A stretch of DNA of 25,403 nt from Phoronis australis. Its lineage: Eukaryota; Phoronida; Phoronidae. The stretch covers positions 1,925-27,327 of the forward strand of contig NMRA01000634.1 of the NCBI GenBank assembly GCA_002633005.1, written 5' to 3'. Both the position numbers and the translations under genes were made by a program. Each line of letters begins with the position of its first letter. Within the stretch, counting starts at the first letter, position 1. This document shows, in pieces, positions 1-11,698 of this stretch. The notes under the pieces were generated by a model. It was not told the origin of the DNA and ran no database searches. It saw only the letters and a program-made list of their open reading frames with translations.

Positions 1-267
1 TCTCCAAACTGTAAATGTGGTGACCATCAATCTTATCCTCATATTTTCTTCAAATGTCCCCTCATCGAATCCCTGAGAGACTCACTCTTTCGTGCACTCA
101 ATGATAATCAATCAATTGTGAACGCTCTCAATTCTTGTAATAATATCCCTACTAGAGTTACATTATTACTGAATGGTAGTCCTAACCTTGACTTTGTTCT
201 CAACGAATTCCTCCTAAGCAACGTTAGCAAAATTTTATGTACCGTTTATCAATATTGTTGCATCTGA
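1..267 (+). CDS. C-terminal fragment of LINE ORF2 (reverse transcriptase), 88 codons
   Basis: Frame 1 is open from base 1 to a TGA at 265-267. Near its start is a cysteine-histidine cluster, CKCG followed by HIFFKCP (about residues 4-17). This CxC...H...C arrangement is typical of the C-terminal tail of many LINE ORF2 proteins, where it follows the reverse transcriptase and is thought to bind nucleic acid. After it come a helical segment (LIESLRDSLFRAL) and a generic hydrophobic C-terminus ending YQYCCI. The polymerase motifs themselves lie left of the window. A cellular zinc-finger gene is less likely, because a compact UTR with hairpin and AATAAA follows directly. Confidence 0.75.
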   Translation, partial: SPNCKCGDHQSYPHIFFKCPLIESLRDSLFRALNDNQSIVNALNSCNNIPTRVTLLLNGSPNLDFVLNEFLLSNVSKILCTVYQYCCI

Positions 268-402
268 TTTCCCTACATGAATCTGTACATATTTTTGTTT
301 TGATATATCTGTAATAGCATGTCTAAGTATTGGAATACTTATTTTAGATACTACTTAATTGTATAAACCTCTATGTATATAAGTTTCATTTATAAATTGT
401 TT

Positions 403-440
403 ACAACCCAGATATAATGCTTCGCGGTTTCTGGGTTTGT
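403..440 (+). other. Stem-loop in the LINE 3' UTR
   Basis: AACCCAGA (405-412) pairs with TCTGGGTT (430-437), and flanking ACA/TGT extends the stem with a one-base bulge. The loop is about 17 nt. It lies 35 bases before the AATAAA signal. In several LINE clades a 3' hairpin is the recognition site for the element's own reverse transcriptase; that role here is inferred from position. Confidence 0.6.
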
Positions 441-490
441 TATTATTTCTTTGTATGTTCTGTGTATCCTTCAATAAATACATATCACAG

Positions 491-1518
491 GAAAAAAATT
501 CCCAAGATACTGGGTTCCATCGTACCTTGTCGTTATATAAATAATGTCCATAAGTTGTAACACCTATGTATTTTATTAAATTTTACAACGTTTCATAGTA
601 CATTAGTTTCCATGACAATTCCTTCTGCAATTGCGCTCTTATGTATGCCACTTACACTGGGCGATCTATTATATCAACTACCATCCGATGAAAGCCACTT
701 GTGTAGACACTACGACTTGTGTAACATATGTGCTTAGTAGTAATAAACGCATTGCATATCTAAGCATGGTGTGAACAGTCCTTACACGTTGACGTCTATC
801 TCCAGGCACTTGTTACATATACGTTACATTTTCGCCTAGTTGCCATAAATGTGTACTTAGGCATCTTTGGGTGTGCACGATTTTTTGTTGTTTCATGTTT
901 AGGTAGCCTCCCTAAAGCGTTTCAACGGGGTTGTAATCTTGACATCGCTCAGTACTTTTAAAATGTGAAAGTTAAGGTCGCCACAATAATGCTCAAATTT
1001 ATTGTTTTTTTACGTATAACTTCCTTGCGGTTAGGTTATTTTGATGTCTTGGTGCATGTTTACATTATCAGTGAAAGCAATGGAGTTAGTTTGGATATAG
1101 ATTCACCGATAATTTGCAAAAACTGTTCAAATTACGGTTGACATTCTTGAAAATTCTACTTGCAATATGCTTATAGTTGCACTATCAGACACCAATATTT
1201 TGTTCTAAATTAATTCAATGAAATCAGTTCACAATAGATATTTGAAACTTTACTTTAAGTATTGTGCTTAATAGGCACCCAGCCTTGATGAGGCTTTCAA
1301 TACATTAGCTATTACATGATAATTAATTATTAACAACATGAGAGAACATGGAAGAATATGTGTGTTCAGTAGTGTAGTAATTACTCAATAATTGGTTGAT
1401 AACGACCTGGAAAAACATGAAAGAACTTGGAAGAGTCTGCGAGACATGCCACTCAAATAACAGCAACAGGAAATGGCATTGTTAGTAACGAAACAGTAGA
1501 GCGCATATTTAATTTCCG
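491..1518. other. Gene-free AT-rich stretch
   Basis: I find no exon, RNA gene or clear repeat structure. Two loosely similar segments around 1335-1362 and 1413-1440 (AACATGAGAGAACATGGAAG versus AACATGAAAGAACTTGGAAG) suggest an old local duplication of about 78 bp. Open frames here are short and unlike known proteins. Confidence 0.4.
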
Positions 1519-1823
1519 AATAGCGGAGTTGCAACCGAATCGATTTAACGATTGCGCATGTCCGGAAATTAGGGTGCGCAAAGGCTACTGGGATTGTTGA
1601 TGGTAAACGGGATGACCGACTGGTTTGCACGACGTGTAATTTGTGTGCATTAAACTACGCTGCTGTATGTAATTCTGCCGCTATTCGCCCTAATTAGCGC
1701 CCATGGCTCAACAAGTGCCCCAACGCGTTTTCAGACTTTGCTAAAGTAAGCGCCCAGCCCATGAACTACATGCGANAACATTCTGACCCATTTCCAATAT
1801 GGCGGCGTTGCAACTCCGCTATT
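1519..1823. mobile_element. Small element with 17-bp perfect terminal inverted repeats (MITE-like)
   Basis: AATAGCGGAGTTGCAAC at 1519-1535 is the exact reverse complement of the 17 bases at 1807-1823. The 305-bp unit between contains no credible coding frame, which fits a non-autonomous DNA transposon. A second inverted pair, TAATTTCCG (1510-1518) and CGGAAATTA (1562-1570), lies at the left boundary. I see no obvious target-site duplication, so the true ends may differ by a few bases or the copy may be old. One base inside is N. Confidence 0.6.
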
Positions 1824-3044
1824 GAAAAGGTATCTCTGAGATATTTGGCTAAAGAACGCATGACATTTTCATGAGACAAAAGAATTCTCTGTTCAAGAGT
1901 GATTTAAATGTAATGTGAAAAGCATCCAAATTTTTTTCTCGGATAATGCAACAAAAATGAAATTCAACCTCAACTTGCCCTAGTGGCATACCTCACAAAT
2001 TCTGTCCTCCAAGGATAAACATATAATGCGTCCCGTTTCTACTCTGAGAGGAAGGGTTCCCCAGCAAAAGAGGCAAGAAAATAAAATAAAGATCGTTCGA
2101 TTGAAAGCTTAATGTACGGTTGTGTTTCAAAAGCATTCTAAAAAGTTTTTAGCGTTCTCAATTTGAGCGCTGTTTAGATCTGATCTGACCAGGTATCGGC
2201 CAGTTACCTTAGCAGAATATTACACGCTATTCTTGTATTTAAAGAGCATTTATCCCATACGCGTTGAATCTGTCGAGGGTAATACGGCCATGTAATAAAG
2301 TTTTCCCTATTCACCTCCCTCACTACTTTAACAGTGACCACTGACATGGAAAGTTCAAAAGGTAGGTCAATGTCGACTCGACGTCTTCAACCGGTTCAAT
2401 CATCAAACTTTCCGAATATCCTGGTTTAAAGTAATCCAGTTACATCAGTGTAGCTAACACTCGACATGAGACCAGGCCCTAAACGTAAAATCTTGAACAA
2501 AACTGTTAATTAAATGACACTTATGTCTCATTTTTCAATTGTTGAATGCTATATTGTCTGCAACTCAGGCGCCGATTCCTAGAAAACTACAATACCAAAT
2601 ATTGTTGTTTTTTAAATATTTCCAGGAGATATTACAAGTTCACGGCACAGTTGCCGTTGTTTTCATCTTTGTTACCTTTTTTCAAGAAATAAATCGTTAC
2701 TTTTAAAACCAACTTTCTTTTACAAGAGAAAACTTGCAGCCTAACGCGCAGGTACATACATATAGGATGTGATCCGCCATGTAAACAGTCTCGGTGAAGT
2801 ATTCAAAAAATCTACCGAAAAAATGTAAGAAACTTAGGAATTCGAAACGTATTACTTCATGTACGCCACTCTCGGTACGTTTTGTGTATTTATTCATAAA
2901 AGTGCTTTCAGCTTGTAAGTCTGTACACTGACTGGAGGCCATTTTTGTTCCAACATATAATTCCAAAGAAAAATCACTTTAGTAACTCTGGTTTCCTCCA
3001 TTGTGACTAATTTCTTCTAGAATCTAATCATTTGAGTTTTCCTT
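1824..3044. other. Gene-free stretch
   Basis: No exon with convincing splice sites and no recognisable domain on either strand. The longest frame, an 87-codon minus-strand one at 2703-2966, has no family resemblance I can see. No strong repeat was noticed. Confidence 0.35.
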
Positions 3045-4650
3045 CGCAAGACAGAATCATGCCAGGCCATGTCGCCAAAAACGGCTACGCAACTTTATGG
3101 TCTTCGAGAAAACAGCGTTGATATATTTTTTTGTTTTGCATCACATTTACTATGCTAATTAAAGACCCATAATCCCGCACAACAATCATGGATAGGATAG
3201 ACGCAAGCGCCAACTAAATTTTTGTAAGTTTGATATCACAAGTGCTTTAAACACACCTCCCTGCACCCTCAGCCAAACCACTCGATGTCAATGCAAAATC
3301 TAAATGTTCTTGTAAAAACACACCGAAATATTTATGCTTATTCATCCTACTTAATGTAAGTTTTTTACATGTAAATGTATGAGACTCAGGCCTCTTGTGA
3401 ACAATACTGTTTTTTCTGTTCATTTACAGGCATTCTCCACCCGGTGCACACTTGGTGCAAAGTATCCAGCATAATCATCAGTATGCAGGAGTAAACACAA
3501 TTTGTAGCAATCAATATAAAATTCTAATCCTGAGCTTTTATGGTTACTGTAAGTACAGTACGCTATACATTAGCAGGTCTCAATCGATCGGGTCAAATGC
3601 TTCTTCAAAATCTAAATAAGCAGCAAATGTTGCGAGTTTTTATTTAGTCTAACTCCAATCACTGACGGGAGAGCAAATACATGGTCAGCACAAGCTCTTT
3701 TGAGCCGGAAATCTTTCTGTTCTTTTGGTCAGAAACGGTGGTGATTCTGGAATTTTTAAAATATATTTGTAATTATCTTGCGCACAGTAGACGACAAATT
3801 TATTTTCCGATATTAAAGAGGTAAACGTGGGTCATTGTCCACACTTTTGGGAAAAGACTTACTAACTGTTTTGTTCTGAACTGTTGGGATAACTCCAGAG
3901 TGAAAAATTGAATTGAATTGAACAGTAAGACCATAAACTCTTAAATCGTTTTTAGGATCTGATCGTTGAGCCTGTTTTCTATGCCTGCGGTATTGTTAAG
4001 AGCGTCTTGAACCTAATCAACAGAAATTCGCCTATTTAAAATAAAATTTACTGGTCATGACTTTTGACTCTAAAACTGCCGTCAATGTGTCTATTAGTTG
4101 ACAAAAATTACGGCGTTATATATAGTTGAGTGTTTTTGATAAAAAGATAGGCGAAACTGTTGCGCCATTTTTCTAAAACTTGGTTAATCTCAGTCAAAAT
4201 TTCATTGTCGTTAACATAAATCTCCAGGGGAATATTTTGTTTTTGTTAAGTACTGATTTCTGGATATGGTTCCAGAAACTGCTAGGGTCATTTATATTCA
4301 TTGGATAGATTTATAATTGTTGTTTGCTATAATACAACCGTTTCTCTTTTCGATACCGCAAATCTCGTTTGTTTAAATGCGAGTCTGGTAGTTTTCTTGT
4401 GGTGGAGACGACCTTTAGAATTCAGAAATTGTGATTCAGCTTCACATATTTTTTCCACGAATCATATAAATCTGGGCTTATTTTTGGACTTAAGGCCCTT
4501 TTAGTCAGACAATTTCTCGCGTAAGCAGGCATGTATCTATTTAACCTATTGTGATATATTTCACATATTTGGTCATACAGAGCGTCAAATTTGTCTCGGG
4601 TCTGTTCTTTTTGATGTAACCGTTTCAAGAAAATCTATTAAATCGAATGT
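3045..4650 (-). pseudogene. Decayed LINE endonuclease/reverse-transcriptase ORF
   Basis: Read on the minus strand, successive frames give an ordered series of LINE ORF2 motifs broken by stops and frameshifts. The linker before the reverse transcriptase is a 68-codon frame at 4422-4628. Then come NDPSSFWNHIQKS (near 4250-4292), FHSGVIPTVQNKT followed by FPKSVDNDPRLPL (near 3840-3910), EQKDFRLKRACADHVFAL (near 3690-3745), the palm motif LDFEEAFD (near 3590-3620), a mutated YADD read as HTDD (near 3495), GWRMPVNEQK (near 3430-3450), and KYFGVFLQEHLDF (near 3300-3345). The gap between the AFD and HTDD motifs is too short, so part of the palm domain is deleted. At least five in-frame stops and several frame changes show that it is dead. 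It is a different segment of ORF2 from the + strand LINE end at 1-490. Confidence 0.82.
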
Positions 4651-6286
4651 ACACGTACCCAGCTTTGTATTCTTTAAAAAGCATATCCATGTTTCTGTGA
4701 ATGAGATGTCCTGTTTTGTATTATCAAAATCGTTCTACTGCTTATGATATGCCTGCGATTAAGCAAACAGGCAGTATAACTTCTTCAAACTTTCGCGGTA
4801 TATGGCTGGTTACCGTGACCACGGTACACATTTCAATTTGACCTAAGGGACGGGTAACTAAAATGTTATGATCATGCTTGGTTACCTGCTTCTAAAACGA
4901 CTAACATCAAGCCCAAAACGAGTGATCAAGGCAGCTACAATACCTGGTTATCACGGTAACGATACCAAATTTAGCTTAGCAACACCCCGATGATTCATCA
5001 AAGTGTTACACGAAGTCCATCCTGGGGTTAGTATTAGCACTGTTAGTTAACCCTGGATACAAACTTAAAGCAAGTCTTTATATTATTGGAATGGAAGCCT
5101 TAATGCTATTATAATTGCAAAGTTTTGTTAGCACCGATCACCCCAGCCGAAATCCGAGGGATAATACTCAACTTCTGAGCAGTGGCGAATAAACCACCAG
5201 GCTGACAAAGCTTACGGGGTCCGTGGATGCCGAGGACCCGGAAGAAAGTCTCGTAATAACATTAGGTATGTGCACGTGTGACGTAATTTTAAATATGATT
5301 TGTAGTTCGCATCTTATCACTAAAAATTATAGTGTTCAAATCCTCCGCAAGGATTCGCGTACTAGCTTGTTAAAAATATTTGTATGTAAGGCTGCTGTGC
5401 AATTGGTCTCAACTTACTGTTTACGCGGATGACTAGAAGTGATTTGTGGCCTTGTGAATTCTGAAGGTGTTTCTTACATTTTATTCTTGTTTATGAGGAA
5501 GTATATTTAGCTGACGTGATGTCATGGTTTATCTGCATTTTGATGTGCTCCAAGAGCTCCATAAGCTACAGTTAGCCCCGTTTAACTTGCCTGAAATCGA
5601 AACTCGAATTAGACCATTTACTCTCATAAAATATGTCAAATAATTTTCCTTGCAATAATTTTCACATTTCCTTGTGTCCTATAGAGATACACTGTTTGAT
5701 TTCTTATGCCAACATCTTCATAAAAGAAAAAAATGGGGCGCAGTGCAAAAATGCTATTTCAACCACGACTCTACATACATTATGAAACACCTTATTTATT
5801 GTTCATCAGCTTTCGTGGCACTACCGACCCGCCTCTTTTTAACCAGACCCTATGTCATTGTATATGGAATTTTGAATGTGACCAAATTATCTTGTCCCTC
5901 TCTGGAAACTCACTCGCGTGTAGGTGTTTCTGGCACCCTCCGGAATACGTACAATGTAGAGGAATTTTTCTTTGGTGGACGAACACTGTAATAATGCCTA
6001 TAGGGAGAGTGATCAATGAACCCGTACAAAACCCTGTGTCAAGGCCTTAAAAGATCAATTATATCTATCGATATAGAAGTATTTTAGAACTGCAAACAAA
6101 AATGACAGCACCCTTCTTATCGATCTCCATTCATAGCTGTTGACAGCATTGTAACTCTGACATAAGTTGGGCGCCAGTGTAAGCACGTGTGTGCAGGCCA
6201 AAATTCTGACAATTTAAGCTGTGTTTAGTGCAATATTTTAGTTTCGGTGATGAAATATCTTACCAAAATGACTCGCTACAACTTAC
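4651..6286. other. Gene-free stretch with a weak inverted repeat pair
   Basis: No exon can be supported. GGTTACCGTGACCACGGTAC near 4808-4827 is roughly mirrored by TACCTGGTTATCACGGTAAC near 4941-4960, an imperfect inverted pair about 150 bp apart. Two overlapping 105-codon frames at 5674-5991 and 5733-6050 lie in different frames of the same AT-rich DNA, and neither resembles a known family. Confidence 0.35.
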
Positions 6287-6390
6287 AACTAAATGACAAT
6301 TTGGGCCTTCAGCCCTGATCCAAATTGTCACAGTTTTTAATTTATAACAATTTGAGAGGTTGTGACAATTTGAGCTTGCACAAACGTGTA
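6287..6390 (+). repeat. Hairpin repeat, copy 1
   Basis: TGACAATTTGG (6294-6304) and CCAAATTGTCA (6320-6330) form a perfect 11-bp stem with a 15-nt loop. Two further TGACAATTTG-like words follow, the last at about 6362-6372. A diverged relative with the same order of words is at about 9416-9515, so this is a dispersed short repeat, not a lone palindrome. Confidence 0.5.
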
Positions 6391-9300
6391 CTCTGGCAAG
6401 TTAAAGCCCACGCAGACCCAGAACTACGCGCCACGTCCGCGGTAAAATAAACTGCGAGAACTTTGCCTGGCAAGACGTTGCGATCGTTCGATTTTTGTTT
6501 TTCAGTCGGATGAACCAGACAAAACGCAACATTAATCTCACAATCATATTTTTGTTTACAACTGTTGAAACATGTATCCAAACCAAAAAGCTATTGTAAA
6601 AAGCTTTTCAAAGGTTATAAAAAACAGAATTCGAACCCTGATAAGAATACAGGTGATACTGCGTGTCGGCAGAGAGTGTCCTTGTGACACATATTTCCAC
6701 TTATTCCGATACATCTTTCCACTCTTCACTGGCAACTTTAAATATTTGCATAAAGCTTGGATGTTCACATTTGATAACAGATTATCACCTTTTGGAATTT
6801 GATCTTTTTTCTCTTTGCCAGGGTATCAACAATGCAAATGTGGGAGTAAGTGAGCAGCTCGCTTTCAAAATTGGTTGACCATAGTTTGAATCTTCAGCAC
6901 TGTTTGTCCTGTTTTTGCCAAAAGGTTCACAATCCTTTTGATGTATGTGTAGCCTGACTTGTGGCATTGCGTTGGCTGATTCTCAATGAATCCAGACAAG
7001 CTTGCAACTCTATGTGTATGTTATATAGTTGTCAACTTTCAAAAATGAGAAAATTGGACTCCTGGATTGAAAAAGCTGAGCTTCTGGATATAAAGTGGGA
7101 CATTTGGGTCTATGCCAAAAAGTAAAGGTGAAACACCTAAAACGTTCCAGCAGCGCTTTTGATATTTTTTACCAGAACAGCGTGCTAAATCACAATAATA
7201 AATTGTAATAAGTCAATTTCGTTGCATATCAGTAAGTGAGACATTTTGATGGTGGAACAGTATGGCGGAACAAACCTTCAAAAAGCAAGGCGTTCCTGCC
7301 AAAAGCTTGCTCATTGACTAGTATGTTGGCATCACCTCGTTCCAGTCTATGAAGAACTTAAAATACCAATATCAGAAAACAGGTATACTTGTTAAAGATG
7401 CGTAAATAGAAAAGAATAAAAACCAAGATAATTTAAAGAACTGTAAAACATGTAAGTATTGATAAAATTTAACTGCACATAAAATTTATCGCACTATCGA
7501 ATATAAATCTATTTTATAGGTTTTACAGTAAACTATACTGCATTATATAATGCTATTAAAATGGAAAAATTGAAAAACATCACACTGTTGTATAGAGATT
7601 GATATTAGACGCATTACATTATTGTATAATGTTTAACTAATGCTATCAGAATGAAAACGTTCTTGGGGATTTAGTTGGTGCTGGGATTTAGGAAGATCGT
7701 GACTGGAACTTAAGGTGTTTGCAGAGACGGCGTTTCCACCCCTAGGTGACACGATACGAAGTAATTAGAGGAACACTGTAATTAAGAGAAACTGGAATGA
7801 ATTACATGAATCGTGGAAACCTTGTAATTAATTCCAATTGTTTGTAAAACATGCATGGGGGACATGGAAATTGAATAATGTCAACCCGTATTTACATAAG
7901 TCAAAAGTTATGCAAATTTATTATGTAATGACCAGCAAACTGACATTGAGCACAAAAACATAGGCGCAAACATCAAGGTGCTTTACATGAAGTGCTCTGT
8001 AAGGCATTCACGAATACAAACACGGAAGCATCGGAGAAAAGTTCAATATACTACACCATTGGTGCTCTTTATCCCGGCTATAAGCAAAAGTAGGTATTTG
8101 AATAATAGAAGCCTTAATCTGCATAAATTATACAAATTCACACTTTATCCACTTGTAAACTAGCTCCATTGGTGTTTTTTATGTATGAAAATATAATGCG
8201 CGATTTTGCTGGTTGCTCAGATTAAATTTTCCTAGGGGGTATAACCCAGAATCGTAAAACATAGATCTGTACAGTCTACATGTATCTTTTTGAAAATACT
8301 CGTGCGTAGGGATGGTGTTTTTAGGGTAGGTTTTCGGCCTTTGGCCTTAAGGGGTGGTGTTCAGATCAAAAAACGAGTAACGGCTCCGGCGAAAAGGTGG
8401 CATTGTTTTAAGCGGCATTTAACTTTAGATGAAAGGTACAGTTCGGAATTTCCCGTTTCTTCAGTTTTTGATCAAATCAAAGTCCTTGTCGATATCACGT
8501 ATGCATGCAGCGATGGAACCCACTTTTGCACGTCATCAAGGTGCTTATGAAGAATGAATTTGTCTAATTTGTCTATATATACTGTTCAGTTAATATACCT
8601 AAAAATTTCGGGCTTTTTCTACCCGCTTGCAAATGTCCAAGAGACAACACATGCACGACTACAAATATAATTAATTCACCAATATATTCAGCAGCAACCT
8701 ACCATCATCACAGAAAATGACATAAAAATCTCGCGAAAGTAGATCACCTATGCAAGAGGCCAGAACAAGCCTGCGATCGTGCAGTATTAATACTTGCTAC
8801 TTGAATGAAAATTTCAATTTCTTTATGTGTGCATACATGCATATTCTTGCTATAAAAATTAGTTTTATCTTGCTTTCGACCTCGTGTCCCTTGTATACTG
8901 CAATAAAGCCCCCAGCAACTGCAAGAGTTGAATTTTATGAAAATGTCACTGCGAATTAGCCAGTCTGTGCAAGCGCTGCTAGCAATAAGCTAGCCGTCAC
9001 GTTGGTCCAGGCGTTAGTCTTTGCATGTCCTGTTTCGAGTGTTAAACTAAGTCAGGACTATTCTTGAAAACCCAGGTTGTCTACGGCAGTATGTAGCAAT
9101 GCAAGACAGTTCAGGGCTGGAAACACGTGATAAGGTTTTTGGGTTGTGTGGTATGGGTGCCGCTTGTCTTAAGAGCGGGTCTCTTCCCCCCAGCATGTAC
9201 AAAAATACCGCGCAACCCGGATTCAACGGTCTACGCATGACCAAGCTTGAATCTGGTGACTTCCCCACGTACACCTGTGAACCACTACAGTTGCAAAACT

Positions 9301-9415
9301 ACGTATATATCAGTTTGAAAACAACAAGCGTTTTCTATAATTAACACAGCTTCCCTTTTTGGCAAAACATTCAATCTTTATACCAAGTATACTCCTCTGA
9401 CACATCTTCTGTTGC
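6391..9415. other. Gene-free stretch
   Basis: No supported exon. A perfect 14-bp palindrome, GCATTATATAATGC, lies at 7540-7553. The segment after it (about 7540-7575 versus 7615-7660) looks like a weak local duplication. Frames at 8290-8550 and 9051-9341 are open for 86 to 97 codons but match nothing I recognise. Confidence 0.35.
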
Positions 9416-9515
9416 CATGACAGTTTAGGCAGTAGGTTGTGACAACTGTGCCTGTAGCGCTGACCCAGACTGTTACAGTGTTAAAGTTGTGACATTTTGG
9501 GCCTGCATAGAGCGG
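9416..9515 (+). repeat. Hairpin repeat, copy 2 (diverged)
   Basis: The words GTTGTGACAACTGTGCCTG, GACCCAGACTGTTACAG and GTTGTGACATTTTGGGCCTG follow the same order as the hairpin repeat at 6287-6390, with many substitutions. The stem is now imperfect. Assignment rests on word order and partial identity only. Confidence 0.35.
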
Positions 9516-9825
9516 GTACATGAAAGACTACACTACGGTTGGCAATATTTTTGTTATTAACACACTAGTTCAGTTGCTGTTAGCTTAGAAGAATTTGTTG
9601 TCTCTACACAGGTTTCCAAAAGCCTTTGACAGTACTTGCAGAAGCATTCTGTGCATCAATGATTTAGGAAAATGTCAGCACTAAAATGAAAAAGAAAAGT
9701 ATATAATTATCGGGATGTCAAGACAAAAGTGATTATGAGAGAAGATCGTTCCGAATATTTTAGAAGTTCAACTGGTATTAGACAAGGAATCATGCCATTT
9801 TATTTAAATTGTTTATAAACTAGAT

Positions 9826-10492
9826 AGAATTGGTTAAACGCACGACATTTTTCATTATCCACAGGCTTTATTCCGTCATGTTCATACCTTCGGAACAAAA
9901 CTACTCTCAACTGAACATAGATAAAGTATCTTACCTAGCGACATAATTAAAAGACACACGATATTTCGAAACATACTTGTTTCATTTTCAAGTGAAGATA
10001 AAATGACCCCAGAGCATAAGCTGATGACACACACAGTGAGACACGGCGGGTGTGAAATACTGCAAAGAATCACTAATGAAGGGGGGTAACAGGAAAGTCA
10101 CGCAAACAAGTGTAACGTGCGGCGCGACCCTGTTTGCTGCTCATTCAAAACAGGCTTCTCAAAAGCAATTAAAAGGGACTCTAATATTTTCAATCGCAGC
10201 ACATCGTGCTCCACGTAGAGAAGTGACGNGCACATCGTGCTCCACGTAGAGAATTGACGTGTTTCCCAGAATTTCTTGACGGGTGATATTACACTGTGGT
10301 GGCATTACTGCGTCATTTTATCTTCACTTGAGAATGAAACAAGTATGCTTCGAAATATCGTGTCTTTTAATTAATCGCTAGATAAGTTACTTTATCTACG
10401 TTCAGTTGAGAGTAGAGTTTTGTTCCGAAGGCATGAATGCAACAGAATAAAGACTGTGAACAATGAAAATTGTCGTGCGTTTAACCAATTCT
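9826..10492. mobile_element. Foldback element with inverted arms of about 181 bp
   Basis: The left arm (9826-10006) and right arm (10312-10492) are near-perfect reverse complements. The outer 22 bases match exactly, starting AGAATTGGTTAAACGCACGA, and long shared blocks such as CCTTCGGAACAAAACT and ACTCTCAACTGAAC follow. The two arms differ by scattered substitutions and short indels. The 305-bp centre carries the CACATCGTGCTCCACGTAGA tandem duplication. No transposase frame exists, so this is a non-autonomous foldback or long-TIR MITE. I could not identify a target-site duplication. It ends about 1.2 kb upstream of the first coding exon of the lectin gene. Confidence 0.8.
10200..10261 (+). 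repeat. 31-bp tandem duplication inside the foldback element
   Basis: Two head-to-tail copies, 10200-10230 and 10231-10261, each begin CACATCGTGCTCCACGTAGA. They differ at one clear position (AAGTGACG versus AATTGACG), and one base of the first copy is N. Confidence 0.85.
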
Positions 10493-11698
10493 GTATAACC
10501 GAAACTTTGCTCCCGAAGTACAGCCAAACTAGATAGAAATGTAATTAAAATTTAACCCTTAATCAGGATTCAATCCAGGTATCAGTAGATTTTTTTCATT
10601 TGGCTTTCGTTTGCAGATTTCCCGAATGGTTCGCAACGAAAAGAACTATTAGTCTCTCTATCCACCCCATGAACAACAAAAAGTGTTTATTGACCCCAGC
10701 TATCGTAGAACAGACGCCAAAATTTCAGAGATTCTGTTCGCAATCGCACAATTTCCATTAACAATTTGCGAAAAGGAAATGCAAATTCTAAACTAAAGAG
10801 TCTGAAGTGGACTTTAGTGTGCTCGACGATGTCATATCCATCTGTAAAAATCAACCTATTACGGCCGATTTCTACCTGAATCACACCTCTTTACCAATAT
10901 TTAATCAATTCGTCGAGTTATTTAGAGAATGATCGACGAACAAGAAAGAAACTGATACGTTATTATTTGCAGCCCATGCATATCCGTCTTTTGGCGTTCA
11001 GCTGATGCATACCTATACACCTAACTTATTGATTACTTATTAACTGTTTCGATTTGGTGTAACATTGCAAAGTGCTTATCGTCCAGCTCAGACGTCTCCT
11101 TGGTTTCAGTGTCGCTTTTGACTATTTTACGGGACTAATGAAATATAAGTTTATCTAAAATGTCTGTGCGTGAACGTGTGAGCGTGTGTCCGGTTGTCAA
11201 AAATTTCAAATTCCTGAAGAGATCAAGCTCCCTCGAAGTCTGTCAATTCAGCTTCTTTGGTTAGTGACATATACATGTAGGAGGCCATGATGAATGGCAA
11301 GAATCTGATGTGCCATATGATGCGTTCTTGTCACCAGATTCCACAACCTTCCTTATAACTCATTCCCTTCACTGCCGACCTTACCAACATTATTGTTTCG
11401 AATGCTGTGCCCATCTCCACCTTCCACCTTTTTCTACCCAACTAATCAGAGAAACAACGTCCTTCAACCAAGTCAATGCATTCTCTTTCATGAACAGGGC
11501 GATTGCGGTAACGCTGTTTAAATTGTACTCCGCTATCGGTTTTCATTGCATGCACTACACATTAATTCGTCATTGACTGACATAGTCATGCTCCCCCGGA
11601 ACGTTTTCTTCTGTTAGTTATATTGATTTACTCAATAACGATCATTTATTAATGGGCCAATGTTTGATATCATATTTAGTTGCGACTCTAAAGACGCT
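10493..11698. other. Upstream region of the lectin gene; no promoter motif identified
   Basis: I find no recognisable exon and no convincing TATA box with initiator. The 5' UTR and transcription start of the downstream gene must lie here or further upstream, possibly in a separate non-coding exon. An upstream ATG at 11660 is in frame with the chosen start at 11699 and is preceded by an in-frame TAA. Confidence 0.35.

Larger units (their letters stand above)
1..490 (+). mobile_element. 3' end of a non-LTR (LINE) retrotransposon
   Basis: This is the 3' terminus of a LINE, cut off on the left by the window edge. It has the C-terminal end of the reverse-transcriptase ORF (1-267), an AT-rich 3' UTR, a stem-loop at 403-440, an AATAAA at 473-478, and a short A-rich tract at about 491-497 that may be the remains of the tail. 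LINEs insert by target-primed reverse transcription and are usually 5' truncated, so preserved 3' ends are common. The ORF has no in-window stops before its terminator, so the copy may be fairly young. I cannot name the clade. Confidence 0.8.

Noticed and set aside
5674-6050. Two overlapping 105-codon + strand frames
   Set aside because: They share the same DNA in different frames, have no recognised motif, no splice support and no clear preference in codon use.
6625-6650. TTCGAACC-like word as a tRNA B box
   Set aside because: No matching A box or cloverleaf could be drawn around it.
8290-8550. 86-codon + strand frame
   Set aside because: No domain, and the apparent protein is rich in residues expected from random AT-poor sequence; no splice context.
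9882-10249. Short frames inside the foldback element
   Set aside because: They fall across the inverted arms and centre, and mirror frames appear in the other arm. They do not encode a transposase.
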